Shown: positions 26,705 through 37,118 of the stretch, one piece after another
Numbering within the stretch: position 1 is the first letter of the stretch
How the letters are laid out: each line of letters starts with the position of its first letter
DNA from: Marinimicrobium koreense
Lineage (GTDB): Bacteria > Pseudomonadota > Gammaproteobacteria > Pseudomonadales > Cellvibrionaceae
Length of the DNA: 64,000 nt
Direction: 5' to 3'
NCBI RefSeq assembly: GCF_003762925.1
Contig: NZ_RJUK01000001.1
Location: forward strand, 620,001 to 684,000
The notes under the pieces: model-generated
What the model saw: the letters and a program-made list of their open reading frames with translations, nothing else
Databases searched by the model: none
What the model was told of the DNA's origin: nothing
Program-made: the position numbers and the translations under genes

Positions 26705-27511
26705 TTGCGCGTCTGGAGCATTGCCAATCAGAAAGGCGGGGTCGGCAAGACCACCACCACCGTGGCCCTTGGCGGCCTTGCCGCCGAGCAGGGGCGGCGT
26801 GTATTGCTGCTGGACCTGGATCCGCACGGTTCTCTGAGCACCTACTTCCGTCAAGATCCTGACACGGCGCGTAGCAGCGTATTTACACTGTTCGAAGAGC
26901 GTAAACAGTTGTATCCCGAGCGGGTCAAACAGCTGATTCAGAAAACTGATTTCGATAACCTGGACCTGTTGCCCTCGGCTACGGCACTGGCGACACTGGA
27001 GCGCCATGCGGTTGGACAGGAGGGTATGGGGCTGGTGCTGACCCGCGCTCTGGCTCAGGTGTATGACGACTATGACCTGGTGCTGGTGGACACGCCACCG
27101 TTGCTCGGGGTGCTGATGATCAACGCGCTTGCCGCGGCTCACCGCCTGGTAATGCCGGTGCAGACCGAGTTTCTGGCGCTGAAAGGGTTGGAGCGGATGG
27201 TGAATACCCTGGAGATGATGAGTAAGTCCCGCAAGCGTCCCCTGGAATACCATGTGGTGCCGGTGATGTTCGATCGCCGTACTCAGGCGTCGGTCAGCAG
27301 TTTGCTGACCATCCGCAATACCTACCCGACTCAGGTCTGGCCCGGAATGATTCCGGTCGACACCAAGTTTCGGGACGCCAGCAAGGCGGGCGTGCCGCCA
27401 CACCTGTTCGAGCCGGACAGTCGGGGTGTGGACGCTTATCGGTCCCTGTACAAGTGGTTGTTGAAGAAAGAACCCTCGACGGCCAGTGTTGCCGCAGGGA
27501 GTGCGACATGA
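26705..27511 (+). CDS. parC: ParA-family ATPase ParC (chemosensory array placement)
   Basis: This is a ParA/Soj-like ATPase of 268 residues with Walker A NQKGGVGKTTT, DLDPHGSLS and VDTPP motifs. In Vibrio and Pseudomonas the homologue between motD and parP, ParC, brings chemosensory arrays to the cell pole. A chromosome-partition role is unlikely given the neighbours. The start is TTG 26705, because the Walker motif begins within ten residues of it. Confidence 0.9.
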   Translation: MRVWSIANQKGGVGKTTTTVALGGLAAEQGRRVLLLDLDPHGSLSTYFRQDPDTARSSVFTLFEERKQLYPERVKQLIQKTDFDNLDLLPSATALATLERHAVGQEGMGLVLTRALAQVYDDYDLVLVDTPPLLGVLMINALAAAHRLVMPVQTEFLALKGLERMVNTLEMMSKSRKRPLEYHVVPVMFDRRTQASVSSLLTIRNTYPTQVWPGMIPVDTKFRDASKAGVPPHLFEPDSRGVDAYRSLYKWLLKKEPSTASVAAGSAT

Positions 27512-28413
27512 GCCGGATGTCAAAGGATCCGCAGGGGCTTTTGCAGGCCTATTTAGATGATCTGCTGACGGTGCCGGAAGAGCCTCCCTATGCCGATCCG
27601 GTGGAGGAGCAGCGCGAGCGGCTGCAGAAGTTGCTATACAGCGCTGCCACGCCCCTGAAAGCCAGCAGCACAGCCTCTGTGCAAACGCCGACCCGGCCCG
27701 CTCAATCGCACAGTATTGCGCAGCCGGTCGTGGTCGAGCCCAAACTCAAGCCCGAGGTGTCCGCGCCGACCATCGAACCTACAACCGACGCCCCAGAGGC
27801 GAGGACGACGCCAGAACCTCGGGTCAAGTTGGCCGAACCGCTGGTTCCCAAAGCTGATACTGCTGAAACGGTGCCATCCTCTGCAGCACCGGACTTGATG
27901 CCCGAGCCGGAAGTCGGACAATTCCGCTTGAAAGACGTCGAATGGCTGGCCAACGGACGTCCCGCCTGGGCTCAGGAGCGGTTCGATGTGCTGTTGTTCA
28001 AAGTGTCGGGTTTGACCCTGGCGGTGCCGCTGATCGCCCTGGGACAGATTCAGCCGCTGACCGATGAACTGACACCGCTGTTCGGACAGGCGGACTGGTT
28101 TATGGGGCTGCTGCCGACTCCGACCGGCAAAATACGTACGGTTAACACCGCGCGGTTTGTCATGCCGGAGCGCTATGACGAGCGGTTTGTTGAAACTGCC
28201 GAGTATGTGATCTCTATCGACGGAGTGCCTTGGGGGTTGGCCGTGGATTCGGTCAACCAGCCCATCAGCCTGGACCCAGAAGATGTCAAATGGCGCACCG
28301 AACGCAGCCGGCGTCCCTGGTTGGCGGGAACGGTTAAAGAACACATGTGCGCGCTACTGGATATTCCGCGTATCGGGCAGTTGCTGATGGAGGCGGACCG
28401 CAAACGGGCCTGA
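27508..28413 (+). CDS. parP: CheW-like array integration protein ParP
   Basis: The product has an acidic, Pro/Thr-rich N-terminal half and a C-terminal CheW-like domain (about residues 150-295) starting near DVLLFKVSGLTLAVPLIALG. This matches ParP, which links ParC to CheA and receptors through its AIF domain. The start ATG 27508 overlaps the parC stop (ATGA), giving 301 residues. Gene order parC-parP-cheW supports the call. Confidence 0.88.
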   Translation: MSRMSKDPQGLLQAYLDDLLTVPEEPPYADPVEEQRERLQKLLYSAATPLKASSTASVQTPTRPAQSHSIAQPVVVEPKLKPEVSAPTIEPTTDAPEARTTPEPRVKLAEPLVPKADTAETVPSSAAPDLMPEPEVGQFRLKDVEWLANGRPAWAQERFDVLLFKVSGLTLAVPLIALGQIQPLTDELTPLFGQADWFMGLLPTPTGKIRTVNTARFVMPERYDERFVETAEYVISIDGVPWGLAVDSVNQPISLDPEDVKWRTERSRRPWLAGTVKEHMCALLDIPRIGQLLMEADRKRA

Positions 28414-28520
28414 GGTAGGCATGGCGAGCGTCGGAAACGCGCAGCGAACCGCCGTGATATCAGCTATAGTGCGTATCAATGCATAATGACGAACAGCAAG
28501 AGCGATTGAGGATTTGATGT

Positions 28521-29015
28521 ATGGCGACTGAGACCAAAAACAGCAAGAAGAACAAAGACGGGGACGACCAGGTTCTGCAGTGGGTGACCTTCCGGTTGGA
28601 GGGTGAGACGTACGGTATTAACGTCATGCAGGTGCAGGAAGTGCTCCGCTATTCGGAAATTGCGCCGGTGCCTGGTGCGCCCCCCTATGTGCTTGGCATC
28701 ATCAATTTGCGCGGCAACGTGGTCACGGTGATCGATACCCGTCACCGGTTCGGTCTGGCCGACGGGGAAGTCACGGACAATACCCGCATTGTGATTATCG
28801 AAACGGACAACCACGTGATCGGCATCATGGTCGATAGTGTGGCGGAAGTGGTGTATCTGAATCAGTCCGAGATTGAAACCGCGCCGAACGTCGGCAATGA
28901 AGAGAGTGCCAAGTTTATTCAGGGCGTGTGCCACAAGAACGACGAACTGTTGATCTTGATTGACCTGAACAAGTTGCTCACCAACGAAGAGTGGGCCGAG
29001 TTGGACGAGATTTAA
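28521..29015 (+). CDS. cheW: Chemotaxis coupling protein CheW
   Basis: CheW bridges receptors and CheA. The 164-residue product is a single CheW domain with the typical segments FRLEGETYGINVMQVQEVL and VLGIINLRGNVVTVID. A short Lys-rich N-terminus precedes it. A 107-bp gap separates it from parP, so it may have its own promoter. Confidence 0.95.
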   Translation: MATETKNSKKNKDGDDQVLQWVTFRLEGETYGINVMQVQEVLRYSEIAPVPGAPPYVLGIINLRGNVVTVIDTRHRFGLADGEVTDNTRIVIIETDNHVIGIMVDSVAEVVYLNQSEIETAPNVGNEESAKFIQGVCHKNDELLILIDLNKLLTNEEWAELDEI

Positions 29016-29018
29016 CGG

Positions 29019-29384
29019 ATGAACTGGATGCTGCTGGCCATTGGTTTGAGTCTGGTGTTGAGCGTTGTGGCGATGGCGGTCGCCCTGGTGGCGCTGCGGG
29101 CCAGCCACCGCCAGTTGGATCAGGTACGCTCCAGTCATCGTCGTCTGGAAAGTGAGTTGGCGGTGTCCAACAGCGCCGCCATTGGCATGGGCAATCGCCT
29201 GATCGCCATGGAAAAGCGCCTGGCCCAGGGCGCGGGCGGATCGCCCGACGCACCAACGGAGCAGCCCTACACCGAAGCCAATCAATTGTTCCGCATGGGT
29301 GTCAGCGTCGAAGAAGTGGCCCGCCGCTGTGGCCTGTCCCGGGCCGAAGCCTCACTCCTGCAAGCCATGCAGGAACACCGATAA
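29019..29384 (+). CDS. DUF2802-type membrane-anchored protein
   Basis: This 121-residue protein has an N-terminal membrane helix (LLAIGLSLVLSVVAMAVALV), a short coiled coil, and a C-terminal helix-turn-helix-like segment (YTEANQLFRMGVSVEEVARR). Proteins like this follow cheW in Pseudomonas-type chemotaxis clusters. The function is not known; the C-terminus could bind DNA or a partner. It starts 3 bp after cheW. Confidence 0.75.
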   Translation: MNWMLLAIGLSLVLSVVAMAVALVALRASHRQLDQVRSSHRRLESELAVSNSAAIGMGNRLIAMEKRLAQGAGGSPDAPTEQPYTEANQLFRMGVSVEEVARRCGLSRAEASLLQAMQEHR

Positions 29385-29401
29385 AGCTGTCGCGCGCTAT
29401 C

Positions 29402-29455
29402 TGTAGGGCGGATCGGTCCGACGCTTCGGAGGGCGAAGCCCGCATCCGCCGTAAC
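29402..29455. repeat. REP-like element between DUF2802 gene and yciK
   Basis: GTAGGGCGGATCGGTCCGAC leads into GCCCGCATCCGCCGTAAC. The element sits between convergent genes and may act as a shared transcription end. Confidence 0.8.
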
Positions 29456-29470
29456 ACCCCTTCGCTCCAC

Positions 29471-30217
29471 CTACGGCGTAAAAATCTCCCCATTCACGCC
29501 CACAGAATCCTCTCCCATCAGATACAGATACAACGGCATATGCGATTCAGGTGTCGGCAGGGTGCGCGGATCTTCGGCCGGGTAGGCCGCCGCCCGCATC
29601 CGTGTGCGGGTGGCGCCGGGGTTGATGCTGTTGGCCCGGATCGGCAAGGCACCGTCGAGCTCTTCCGACAGGGTCTGCATCAGGTTGTCCTGAGCCGCCT
29701 TGGAAGCCGCGTAGGCCCCCCAGTAAGCGCGGCCTTTCCGGGCGACGCCGGAGCTGGTAAACACAATACTGGCGTTTCCGGATTGCTCCAGCAGCGGCAA
29801 TAGCGCCTGAGTCAGCATGAAAGGCGCGTTGACATTGATCTGCATCACCCGCAGCCAGGTGTCGGTGGCGTAATTGGCAATGGGCGTTCGCTCACCCAGG
29901 TCGCTAGCGTTGTGCAGAATCCCGTCGAGCTTGCCGAACTCCTGATACAGGGTGTCGGACAGATCGCGATAGTCTTTTTCGGTGGCACCTTCGAGGTTCA
30001 TGGGGTAAATCGCGGGCTGGGGACCACCGGCCTGTTCAATTTCATCGTAGACTTTTTCCAGCTTGGCCATGGTGCGCCCGAGTAATACCACCGTGGCCCG
30101 ATGTTCGGCGAAGGTTTTCGCCGCGACCCGTCCTATACCGTCCCCGGCGCCGGTGACCAGAATGATTTTATCCTTGAGCAGGCTGGGGGCAGGTTGGTAA
30201 TTGTCCGGTAGTGTCAT
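29471..30217 (-). CDS. yciK: YciK-family short-chain dehydrogenase
   Basis: This is a 248-residue SDR with the NAD(P)-binding GAGDGIG, NAS in ILHNASDLGE, and the catalytic Ser/Tyr/Lys in TSSGVARKGRAYWGAYAASK. It matches YciK of E. coli and the Pseudomonas homologue next to mupP and ubiG. The substrate is not established. The gene is the last of a - strand run mtaD-ubiG-mupP-yciK. Confidence 0.9.
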   Translation of the reverse strand: MTLPDNYQPAPSLLKDKIILVTGAGDGIGRVAAKTFAEHRATVVLLGRTMAKLEKVYDEIEQAGGPQPAIYPMNLEGATEKDYRDLSDTLYQEFGKLDGILHNASDLGERTPIANYATDTWLRVMQINVNAPFMLTQALLPLLEQSGNASIVFTSSGVARKGRAYWGAYAASKAAQDNLMQTLSEELDGALPIRANSINPGATRTRMRAAAYPAEDPRTLPTPESHMPLYLYLMGEDSVGVNGEIFTP

Positions 30218-30283
30218 AGTTCAACTCTTTTCGGTGTAACGCTCGGTGTTGATCGGTTGGGTGTTGACCGATAGCGCCAATGC

Positions 30284-30988
30284 TTATCGGAGCAGCGTGT
30301 CCAGAATGGGCAGAATCTCCTGGCCGTGGTCCACGCGGTAGTCCGCGCCCCAGGCATCGACATCGTCCCCGTCCTCAATGTAGCCATAGGCGGCGGCAAT
30401 GGTGATGGCGCCGGCCTGTCGGCCGCATTCGATATCGCGCCGATGATCGCCAACATAAAGAATATGCTCGGGTTCACAACCCAGATGCTTGGCGGCCAGG
30501 AACAGTGACTCCGGGTGTGGTTTGCGCTCGGTAACGTGGTCCGGGCAGATGATGCTCTGGGGGGCGGGTTGTAGATCCATCTGCTCCATGAGGGGCAGGG
30601 TGTAGGCCGCCGGTTTGTTGGTCGCTACTCCCCAGGGAATCTGCCGTTCACCGAGGGCGTGCAACAGGGTTTGCAGGCCGGGGAACAGCGCGGTGTGCAC
30701 CGCCAGGTGATCGCCGTAAAGCGCCAGAAGCCGGGTCCGGAGGATCTCGAAATCCGGGTGACCCGGCTCGACGCCAAAGGCGAGTTCAACCAGGGCCCGG
30801 GCGCCGTTGGACACGCTGCGCCGGATGGTGGAGTCGGCCAGGGGCGGGCGGTCATATTCAGCCAGGAGCCGATTCACTACAACCACAAAGTCGGGCGCGG
30901 TATCCAATAGAGTGCCATCCAGATCGAACATCACGGCTCGAATGGGAAGGTGATCAATCGTCGAGATTTTCTCGGGCTTCTCGGTCAT
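30284..30988 (-). CDS. mupP: N-acetylmuramic acid 6-phosphate phosphatase MupP (HAD family)
   Basis: This is a HAD phosphatase of 234 residues with catalytic Asp22/Asp24 in MFDLDGTLLDT, the ATNKP motif, and GDHRRDIECG. In Pseudomonas, MupP acts in cell-wall recycling and is encoded beside ubiG and yciK, as here. Phosphoglycolate phosphatase (Gph) is the closest alternative by sequence; the gene order favours MupP. The start lies 3 bp after the ubiG stop. Confidence 0.85.
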   Translation of the reverse strand: MTEKPEKISTIDHLPIRAVMFDLDGTLLDTAPDFVVVVNRLLAEYDRPPLADSTIRRSVSNGARALVELAFGVEPGHPDFEILRTRLLALYGDHLAVHTALFPGLQTLLHALGERQIPWGVATNKPAAYTLPLMEQMDLQPAPQSIICPDHVTERKPHPESLFLAAKHLGCEPEHILYVGDHRRDIECGRQAGAITIAAAYGYIEDGDDVDAWGADYRVDHGQEILPILDTLLR

Positions 30989-30991
30989 CGG

Positions 30992-31693
30992 TCAGCCCAC
31001 CTGACGGGCGTGCAGCAGGTAGTTGACGCTGACATCGTTCGGGTCCAGCTTGTAGGTCTTGGTCAGCGGGTTGTAAGTCATGCCGGTCAGGGTTTTCAAT
31101 TCGAGGCTGGCCGCCCTCATCCAGCGCGACAGCTCGGATGGGCGGATGAATTTGCGGTAGTCGTGGGTGCCTTTAGGCAACAGCTTGAGCAGGTACTCGG
31201 CGCCCACAATGGCAAAAACATAGGCTTTGGGGTTGCGGTTGATGGTCGAGAAATACACGTGGCCACCAGGCTTGACCAGAGTGGCGCAGGCGCGGATCAC
31301 CGAGGCCGGGTCCGGTACATGCTCGAGCATCTCCAGGCAGGTGACGATATCGTATTGACCGGCTTCCTGTTCGGCGAGAGCCTCGGCGGTGATCTGGCGG
31401 TAATCGATGGTCAGGCCTGACTCCTGAGCATGCAGCCGGGCGACCCCCAGGGGTGCCTCCCCCATATCAACGCCAGTCACCTCAGCGCCGCGCTGGGCCA
31501 GTGCCTCGCTCAGGATGCCACCACCGCAGCCCACGTCCAGCACCTTGCGGCCGGCGACCGGAGAGTGTTCGTCGATAAAGTTGGCGCGCAGCGGATTGAT
31601 GTCGTGCAGAGGTTTGAATTCGCTCTCGCGATCCCACCAGCGGCTGGCCAGGGCCTCAAATTTGGCGACTTCAGCCGCGTCGACATTACTCAT
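30992..31693 (-). CDS. ubiG: Ubiquinone biosynthesis O-methyltransferase UbiG
   Basis: UbiG carries out both O-methylations in ubiquinone synthesis using SAM. The 233-residue product has the SAM-binding [18 protein letters not shown] and the family start [20 protein letters not shown]. Length and neighbours (mtaD upstream, mupP downstream) match Pseudomonas. Confidence 0.96.
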   Translation of the reverse strand: MSNVDAAEVAKFEALASRWWDRESEFKPLHDINPLRANFIDEHSPVAGRKVLDVGCGGGILSEALAQRGAEVTGVDMGEAPLGVARLHAQESGLTIDYRQITAEALAEQEAGQYDIVTCLEMLEHVPDPASVIRACATLVKPGGHVYFSTINRNPKAYVFAIVGAEYLLKLLPKGTHDYRKFIRPSELSRWMRAASLELKTLTGMTYNPLTKTYKLDPNDVSVNYLLHARQVG

Positions 31694-31706
31694 GTTTGAT
31701 CTCCGC

Positions 31707-33035
31707 TTAATGTTGTCCCTTGATCTGCTTGGCCCACCAGCGGGCCTTGCCGATCAATTCGCGTTCATTCAGGGTCTGCAACTGGCGACTGAGCAGCAGG
31801 GCCTTGCCGGCCACCCAGACATGGCTGACCTTGTGGCCGCAGTTGGTGTATACCAGTTGCGATACCGGGTGATATACGGGTTGCGAGGGCAAATCGCTCA
31901 ACTCGATAGCGGTGATATCCGCCGACTTGCCCACCTCCAGGCTGCCAATGTGCTCGTCCAGGCCCAGGGCGCGCGCGCCATTGAGAGTGGCCATACGCAG
32001 AGCGCTGTGGGCATCCAGGGCGTCGGCCCGACCGGCCACCGCTTTGGCCAGCAGGGCGGCGGTCTTCATTTCGCTCAGCAGGTCCAGGTCATTGTTGCTG
32101 GCGGCTCCGTCGGTGCCCAGCGCCACGTTGATGCCCTCGTCCAGAAACCGCTGTGTGGGGCAGAACCCGCTGGCCAGTTTGAGGTTGGATTCGGGGCAGT
32201 GAACCACCTGTGCGCCGCTGTCCCGGATCAGCTCGATATCGCCCTCGTCCACTTGGGTCATGTGCACGCATTGGGTCAGAGGCGACAAGAGCCCGAGCTC
32301 GGCCAGTCGTTGGATGGGGCGCTTACCGTGCTGCTCAATAGATTCACTGACTTCCTGGGCGGTCTCGTGCAGATGGATATGGATCGGGGCATCCAGTTCC
32401 TGTGCCAGGGTGGCGATGCGGGTCAGCGGTTCGTCCGAGAGGGTGTAGGGGGCGTGGGGCCCAAAACCGATCCGGACCAGTTCGCTGGCGCGAAAGTCGT
32501 CGTGCAGGGCCAGCCCCTTGCGGAAATAGTCCTCCGGGCCCTGGCCCCAGGCGCTGGGGGCGTCAAACACCGGAAAATTGACTTGGGCGCGCATGTGGGC
32601 CTGTTGGGCTGCCTGCGCCACCTGTTCGGGGAAAAAGTACATGTCGTTGAAGCAGGTGGTGCCGGAGCGGATCATCTCGGCCATGGCCAGTTCCGTGCCG
32701 TCGCGCACCATATCCTCGCTGAGCCACTGGTCCTCGGCGGGCCAGATATGGCCCTCCAGCCACTGTTTCAGGGGCAGATCGTCGGCATAGCCCCGCAGCA
32801 GGCTCATGGCCGCGTGGCCGTGGGCATTGACCAGGCCGGGGATCAGGAGGTGGTTGCCCAGGAAGATTTCCTGTTGGGCGTCGTAGCGTTTGTCGGCTTC
32901 TTCCTGGGGTACCAGGGCCTGAATGACGCCTTTATCGACGACCAGGGCACAGTGCTCAAACACCCGGTTTTCCGGCACCACGGGCGCAATCCAGCGGGCT
33001 TTGATGATCAGGCTGACGGTTTGCGGGGCTGACAT
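31707..33035 (-). CDS. mtaD: 5'-methylthioadenosine / S-adenosylhomocysteine deaminase (TRZ/ATZ family)
   Basis: This is an amidohydrolase of 442 residues that deaminates MTA or SAH, linked to purine and methionine salvage. Visible are the metal-binding [14 protein letters not shown], the later HLHETAQEV and the [15 protein letters not shown] region. The start at 33035 ([11 protein letters not shown]) has an AGGA upstream; an in-frame ATG at 33065 would add ten residues. The Pseudomonas homologue next to ubiG was shown to act on MTA. Confidence 0.88.
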   Translation of the reverse strand: MSAPQTVSLIIKARWIAPVVPENRVFEHCALVVDKGVIQALVPQEEADKRYDAQQEIFLGNHLLIPGLVNAHGHAAMSLLRGYADDLPLKQWLEGHIWPAEDQWLSEDMVRDGTELAMAEMIRSGTTCFNDMYFFPEQVAQAAQQAHMRAQVNFPVFDAPSAWGQGPEDYFRKGLALHDDFRASELVRIGFGPHAPYTLSDEPLTRIATLAQELDAPIHIHLHETAQEVSESIEQHGKRPIQRLAELGLLSPLTQCVHMTQVDEGDIELIRDSGAQVVHCPESNLKLASGFCPTQRFLDEGINVALGTDGAASNNDLDLLSEMKTAALLAKAVAGRADALDAHSALRMATLNGARALGLDEHIGSLEVGKSADITAIELSDLPSQPVYHPVSQLVYTNCGHKVSHVWVAGKALLLSRQLQTLNERELIGKARWWAKQIKGQH

Positions 33036-33301
33036 AAAAGGAATCCTGAATACAACTTTGTCCAAAGGCCGCCAGTATACTCTTATTGGCCCCTGGCATG
33101 CAGGCCCTCTTCGCTCGAAAAACGCCCTGAAATCACCCCCTTAGCCGGTTTTTATGGTAGTATTCCGCCCTTTGTGCGGCAGCCTGGATACTGCCCCGAC
33201 AGGCCCCAGAGGGCCCGTTGGGCACGGCTCAGGGGGCTTTATCGGCCTCTCTGGTAAGGGTTGCTTCTCCGACGTTTGATAATAAGGAACTCAGCGAGTC
33301 C

Positions 33302-35872
33302 ATGGGCGAATTAGCGAAAGAAGTTTCACCCGTCAACATCGAAGACGAACTCAAACAGTCCTATCTCGACTACGCCATGAGCGTAATTGTGGGGCGGGCC
33401 CTGCCGGATGTGCGCGATGGCCTCAAGCCGGTGCACCGGCGCGTTCTGTTCGCCATGAGCGAGCTCAAGAACGACTGGAACAAGCCCTACCTCAAGTCGG
33501 CCCGTGTGGTCGGTGACGTCATCGGTAAATACCACCCGCACGGCGACTCGGCGGTGTACGACACCGTGGTGCGTATGGCTCAGCCGTTCTCCCTGCGCTA
33601 TATGCTGGTGGACGGGCAGGGCAACTTCGGTTCCATCGACGGCGACAGCGCCGCCGCCATGCGTTATACCGAAGTGCGCATGGCCAAAATCGCCCACGAC
33701 CTGCTGGCGGACCTGGACAAGGAAACCGTCGATTACGTCGACAACTATGATGGCACCGAGCGCATCCCCGATGTGCTGCCCACCCGTATTCCCAACCTGT
33801 TGGTCAACGGCTCCTCCGGCATTGCTGTGGGCATGGCCACCAATATTCCGCCCCACAACCTGAAAGAAGTGGTCCGTGGTTGTCTGGCGCTGATAGACGA
33901 CGAAGACATCAGTATTGATGACCTGATGGAGCACATCCCCGGGCCGGACTTCCCAACGGGGGCGATCATCAACGGCCGCGCCGGTATCGTACAGGCTTAC
34001 CGCACCGGCCGTGGTCGTATCTACGTGCGCGCCAAAGCGGAAGTGGAAGAAGATCCGAAAACCGGTCGCGAGACCATCGTGGTGCACGAAATTCCCTACC
34101 AGGTGAACAAGGCGCGTCTGATCGAAAAGATCGCCGAGCTGGTCAAGGACAAAAAGATCGACGGCATCAGCGAGTTGCGAGATGAGTCGGACAAGGACGG
34201 CCTGCGCATCGTGATCGAGGTCAAGCGCAACGAGTCCGGCGAAGTCCTGCTCAACAACCTCTACGCCCAGACCCAGCTGCAGACCGTGTTCGGTATCAAC
34301 ATGGTGGCGCTGGTGGATGGCCAACCGAAGCTGTTGAACCTCAAGCAACTGCTCGAAGCCTTCGTCCGTCACCGCCGTGAAGTGGTGACCCGTCGGACCG
34401 TGTACCTGCTGCGCAAGGCGCGCGAGCGGGGGCATATTCTCGAAGGTCTGGCGATGGCTATCGCCAACATCGACCCGGTGATCGAGTTGATCAAAGCCTC
34501 GCCGTCACCGGCCGAAGCGAAAGAAGGGCTGATGGCCCGGGGTTGGGATATCAGTCAGATGTCCGCCTTCCTGGAACGGGCGGGCGACGACGCCTGCAAG
34601 CCGGAAGATCTGGGCAAAGAATTTGGCGTGCACGACGGCGCCTATTACCTGTCGGCCGCCCAGGCGCAAGCGATTCTGGATCTGCGCCTGCACCGCCTGA
34701 CCGGCATGGAGCACGACAAGCTGCTGTCCGAATACGAAGAGAAGCTCGAGCAGATCGCCGGCTTCCTGGATATTCTGAACCGTCCCGAGCGTCTGCTGGA
34801 AGTCATCCGCGAAGAGCTTGAGCAGGTGATGACCGATTACGGCGACGACCGTCTGACCGAAATTACCGCCTCTACGTTGGATCTGACCACCGAAGACCTG
34901 ATTGCCGAGGAAAACCGGGTGGTGACCATTTCCCATAATGGTTATGCCAAAACCCAGCCGCTGGACGATTACCAATCCCAGCGTCGAGGTGGTATGGGCA
35001 AATCGGCCACGGCGGTGAAGGATGAGGACTTTGTTGAACACCTGCTGATCGCCAGCACCCACGACACCATTTTGTGTTTCACCAATGCCGGTAAAGTCTA
35101 CTGGCTCAAGGTGTACATGATTCCGGTGGCAGGGCGTCAGTCCCGTGGGCGTCCGGTGGTGAACCTGTTGCCGCTGGAAAGTGACGAGCGGATCACCTCG
35201 ATTCTGCCGGTCAAGAATTACGACGCGGATCATTTCATCTTCATGGCCACCCGTCGCGGTACGGTCAAGAAAACGCCGCTGGATCAGTTCTCCCGTCAGC
35301 GCAGCGTCGGCCTGAAAGCCATCGAGCTGGATGAAGGTGATTCGCTGGCGTTTACCGCCATTACCAATGGTGACTGCGATGTGATGCTGTTCTCCAGTAG
35401 CGGTAAAACTGTGCGCTTCAAAGAGTCCACCGTACGCTCCATGGGCCGTGTGTCACGTGGTGTGCGCGGTATTCGTATGGACGACGAGTATCAGGTGGTT
35501 GGCATGGTGATTCCGCAGGAGGGCGGTAAAGTGCTGACGGTCAGTGAACACGGCTATGGTAAGCGCACCCCGGTGGAAGAGTTCCCCACCAAAGGGCGCG
35601 GTGCCCAGGGCGTGATCGGCATGCAGACCACCGATCGTAACGGCTCGGTAGTGGGCGCCGTGCAGGTGCTCGACGGCGAAGAGATCATGATGATCACCGA
35701 CATGGGCACGCTGGTGCGCACGCGAGTGGACGAAGTTTCGGTATTGAGCCGAAACACCCAGGGTGTCCGTCTGATTCGCCTGAAAGAAGGTGAGCACGTC
35801 AAAGGCGTGGAGCGCATCGAAGAAGACGAAGAAAGCGGCGAGTCCCTGGTAGAGGACGACGCCGAAAACTGA
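33302..35872 (+). CDS. gyrA: DNA gyrase subunit A
   Basis: GyrA cuts and rejoins DNA in the gyrase tetramer. With ATG 33302 ([17 protein letters not shown]) the numbering equals that of E. coli: catalytic Tyr122 in RYTEVRM, and quinolone-determining residues Ser83 and Asp87 both wild type in [10 protein letters not shown]. The product is 856 residues with a C-terminal beta-pinwheel containing [10 protein letters not shown] (GyrA box) and an acidic tail. In-frame upstream codons from 33218 are rejected on this basis. Confidence 0.97.
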   Translation: MGELAKEVSPVNIEDELKQSYLDYAMSVIVGRALPDVRDGLKPVHRRVLFAMSELKNDWNKPYLKSARVVGDVIGKYHPHGDSAVYDTVVRMAQPFSLRYMLVDGQGNFGSIDGDSAAAMRYTEVRMAKIAHDLLADLDKETVDYVDNYDGTERIPDVLPTRIPNLLVNGSSGIAVGMATNIPPHNLKEVVRGCLALIDDEDISIDDLMEHIPGPDFPTGAIINGRAGIVQAYRTGRGRIYVRAKAEVEEDPKTGRETIVVHEIPYQVNKARLIEKIAELVKDKKIDGISELRDESDKDGLRIVIEVKRNESGEVLLNNLYAQTQLQTVFGINMVALVDGQPKLLNLKQLLEAFVRHRREVVTRRTVYLLRKARERGHILEGLAMAIANIDPVIELIKASPSPAEAKEGLMARGWDISQMSAFLERAGDDACKPEDLGKEFGVHDGAYYLSAAQAQAILDLRLHRLTGMEHDKLLSEYEEKLEQIAGFLDILNRPERLLEVIREELEQVMTDYGDDRLTEITASTLDLTTEDLIAEENRVVTISHNGYAKTQPLDDYQSQRRGGMGKSATAVKDEDFVEHLLIASTHDTILCFTNAGKVYWLKVYMIPVAGRQSRGRPVVNLLPLESDERITSILPVKNYDADHFIFMATRRGTVKKTPLDQFSRQRSVGLKAIELDEGDSLAFTAITNGDCDVMLFSSSGKTVRFKESTVRSMGRVSRGVRGIRMDDEYQVVGMVIPQEGGKVLTVSEHGYGKRTPVEEFPTKGRGAQGVIGMQTTDRNGSVVGAVQVLDGEEIMMITDMGTLVRTRVDEVSVLSRNTQGVRLIRLKEGEHVKGVERIEEDEESGESLVEDDAEN

Positions 35873-35970
35873 TGCACCTCCGGAGCTTGGCGTAGGGGCA
35901 GAGCGCAGCGATTGGGCTGCGCACCCGCCATCACCCCGGAACCCAGGCGACAATGCACAAACACTACGAC

Positions 35971-35990
35971 AGGCACCCAACGGGTGCCTT
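35971..35990 (+). terminator. Hairpin between gyrA and pheA
   Basis: AGGCACCC-AAC-GGGTGCCTT forms a 7-8 bp stem with a 3-base loop about 100 bp after gyrA, followed by a short pyrimidine run. It may end the gyrA transcript. It lies 23 bp before the pheA start. Confidence 0.45.
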
Positions 35991-36012
35991 CTCAATGGTA
36001 AACGATGCTTCT

Positions 36013-37110
36013 ATGAACGAATCTGAACAACTGAAGGTGCTGCGCGATCGCATTGATTCGATCGACGATCAGATCGGCAAACTGATTTCCGAGCGGGCTC
36101 AGTGCGCCCAGGATGTGGCGGAAGTCAAAAAGAGCGCAAACCCGGAAGAGGCAGCGAAAAGTTTTTACCGTCCCGAGCGTGAGGCCCAGGTACTGCGCAA
36201 AGCCATGGAGCGCAATCAGGGGCCTTTGAGCAACGAGGAAATGGCGCGCCTGTTTCGGGAAATCATGTCGGCCTGCCTGGCCCTGGAACAGCCGATCAAA
36301 GTGGCGTTTCTGGGGCCGGAGGGCACCTTTACCCAGCAGGCGGCACTCAAGCATTTCGGTCATTCCGCCATTGCCATGCCGTTCTCGGCCATTGATGAAG
36401 TGTTCCGTGAAGTGGAAGCCGGAGCGGTCAATTACGGTGTGGTTCCGGTAGAGAACTCCACCGAGGGTGTGGTCAATCACACCCTCGATAATTTCATGAC
36501 CTCCAACCTGAAAATTTGTGGGGAAGTGGAGCTGCGGATTCATCAGAATCTGTTGATATCCGATGTCACTCACGTGAAAAATATCAGCCGTATTTACTCC
36601 CACTCCCAGTCGTTGGCCCAGTGCCGAAAATGGTTGGATGCGCATTACCCGAACGCCGAACGCATTGCCGTAAGCAGTAACGCGGAAGCGGCCAAGCGTC
36701 TGAAAGGGGAGTGGAATGCCGCCGCCATTGCGGGCAGCATGGCCGCCGAGCTGTACGGGTTAAAAGTGTTGGCCGAGAAGATTGAAGATGAGCCGGATAA
36801 CTCCACGCGGTTTTTAATCATCGGTACCGAGTCCGTTCCCGCCAGTGGTGACGACAAAACTTCCCTGGTGGTGGCTATGCGTAATGAGCCGGGCGCACTG
36901 CACAACCTGCTCGAGCCATTCCACCGTCATAATATCGATCTGACCCGGGTTGAGTCCCGCCCGGCGCGCACCGGTGCCTGGACCTACGTGTTCTTCATCG
37001 ACTTCAGTGGTCATGCCCAGGACGCGGAAGTGAGCAAGGTGCTCAACGAAGTGTCGTCTCGGGCGGCGGACCTGAAGTTGCTCGGTTCCTATCCGAAAGC
37101 GGTTCTTTAA
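36013..37110 (+). CDS. pheA: Bifunctional chorismate mutase / prephenate dehydratase PheA
   Basis: PheA converts chorismate to phenylpyruvate. The chorismate mutase AroQ domain covers about residues 1-90, the prephenate dehydratase domain about 95-275 (FLGPEGTFTQQAAL, VVPVENSTEG), and an ACT domain about 280-362 binds Phe for feedback control. From ATG 36013 the length is 365 residues, equal to the Pseudomonas protein. No Phe-rich leader peptide was found. serC, which precedes pheA in Pseudomonas, is absent. Confidence 0.95.
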   Translation: MNESEQLKVLRDRIDSIDDQIGKLISERAQCAQDVAEVKKSANPEEAAKSFYRPEREAQVLRKAMERNQGPLSNEEMARLFREIMSACLALEQPIKVAFLGPEGTFTQQAALKHFGHSAIAMPFSAIDEVFREVEAGAVNYGVVPVENSTEGVVNHTLDNFMTSNLKICGEVELRIHQNLLISDVTHVKNISRIYSHSQSLAQCRKWLDAHYPNAERIAVSSNAEAAKRLKGEWNAAAIAGSMAAELYGLKVLAEKIEDEPDNSTRFLIIGTESVPASGDDKTSLVVAMRNEPGALHNLLEPFHRHNIDLTRVESRPARTGAWTYVFFIDFSGHAQDAEVSKVLNEVSSRAADLKLLGSYPKAVL

Positions 37111-37118
37111 GGGCAGTC

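Noticed and set aside
33218-33301. Longer GyrA starting upstream of 33302
   Set aside because: Numbering of Ser83, Asp87 and Tyr122 fits exactly with the 33302 start, so the upstream codons are leader sequence.
35953-36012. Leader peptide or attenuator for pheA
   Set aside because: The short in-frame stretch has His, Tyr and Thr but only one Phe, and no competing antiterminator stem was found; only a simple hairpin is present.
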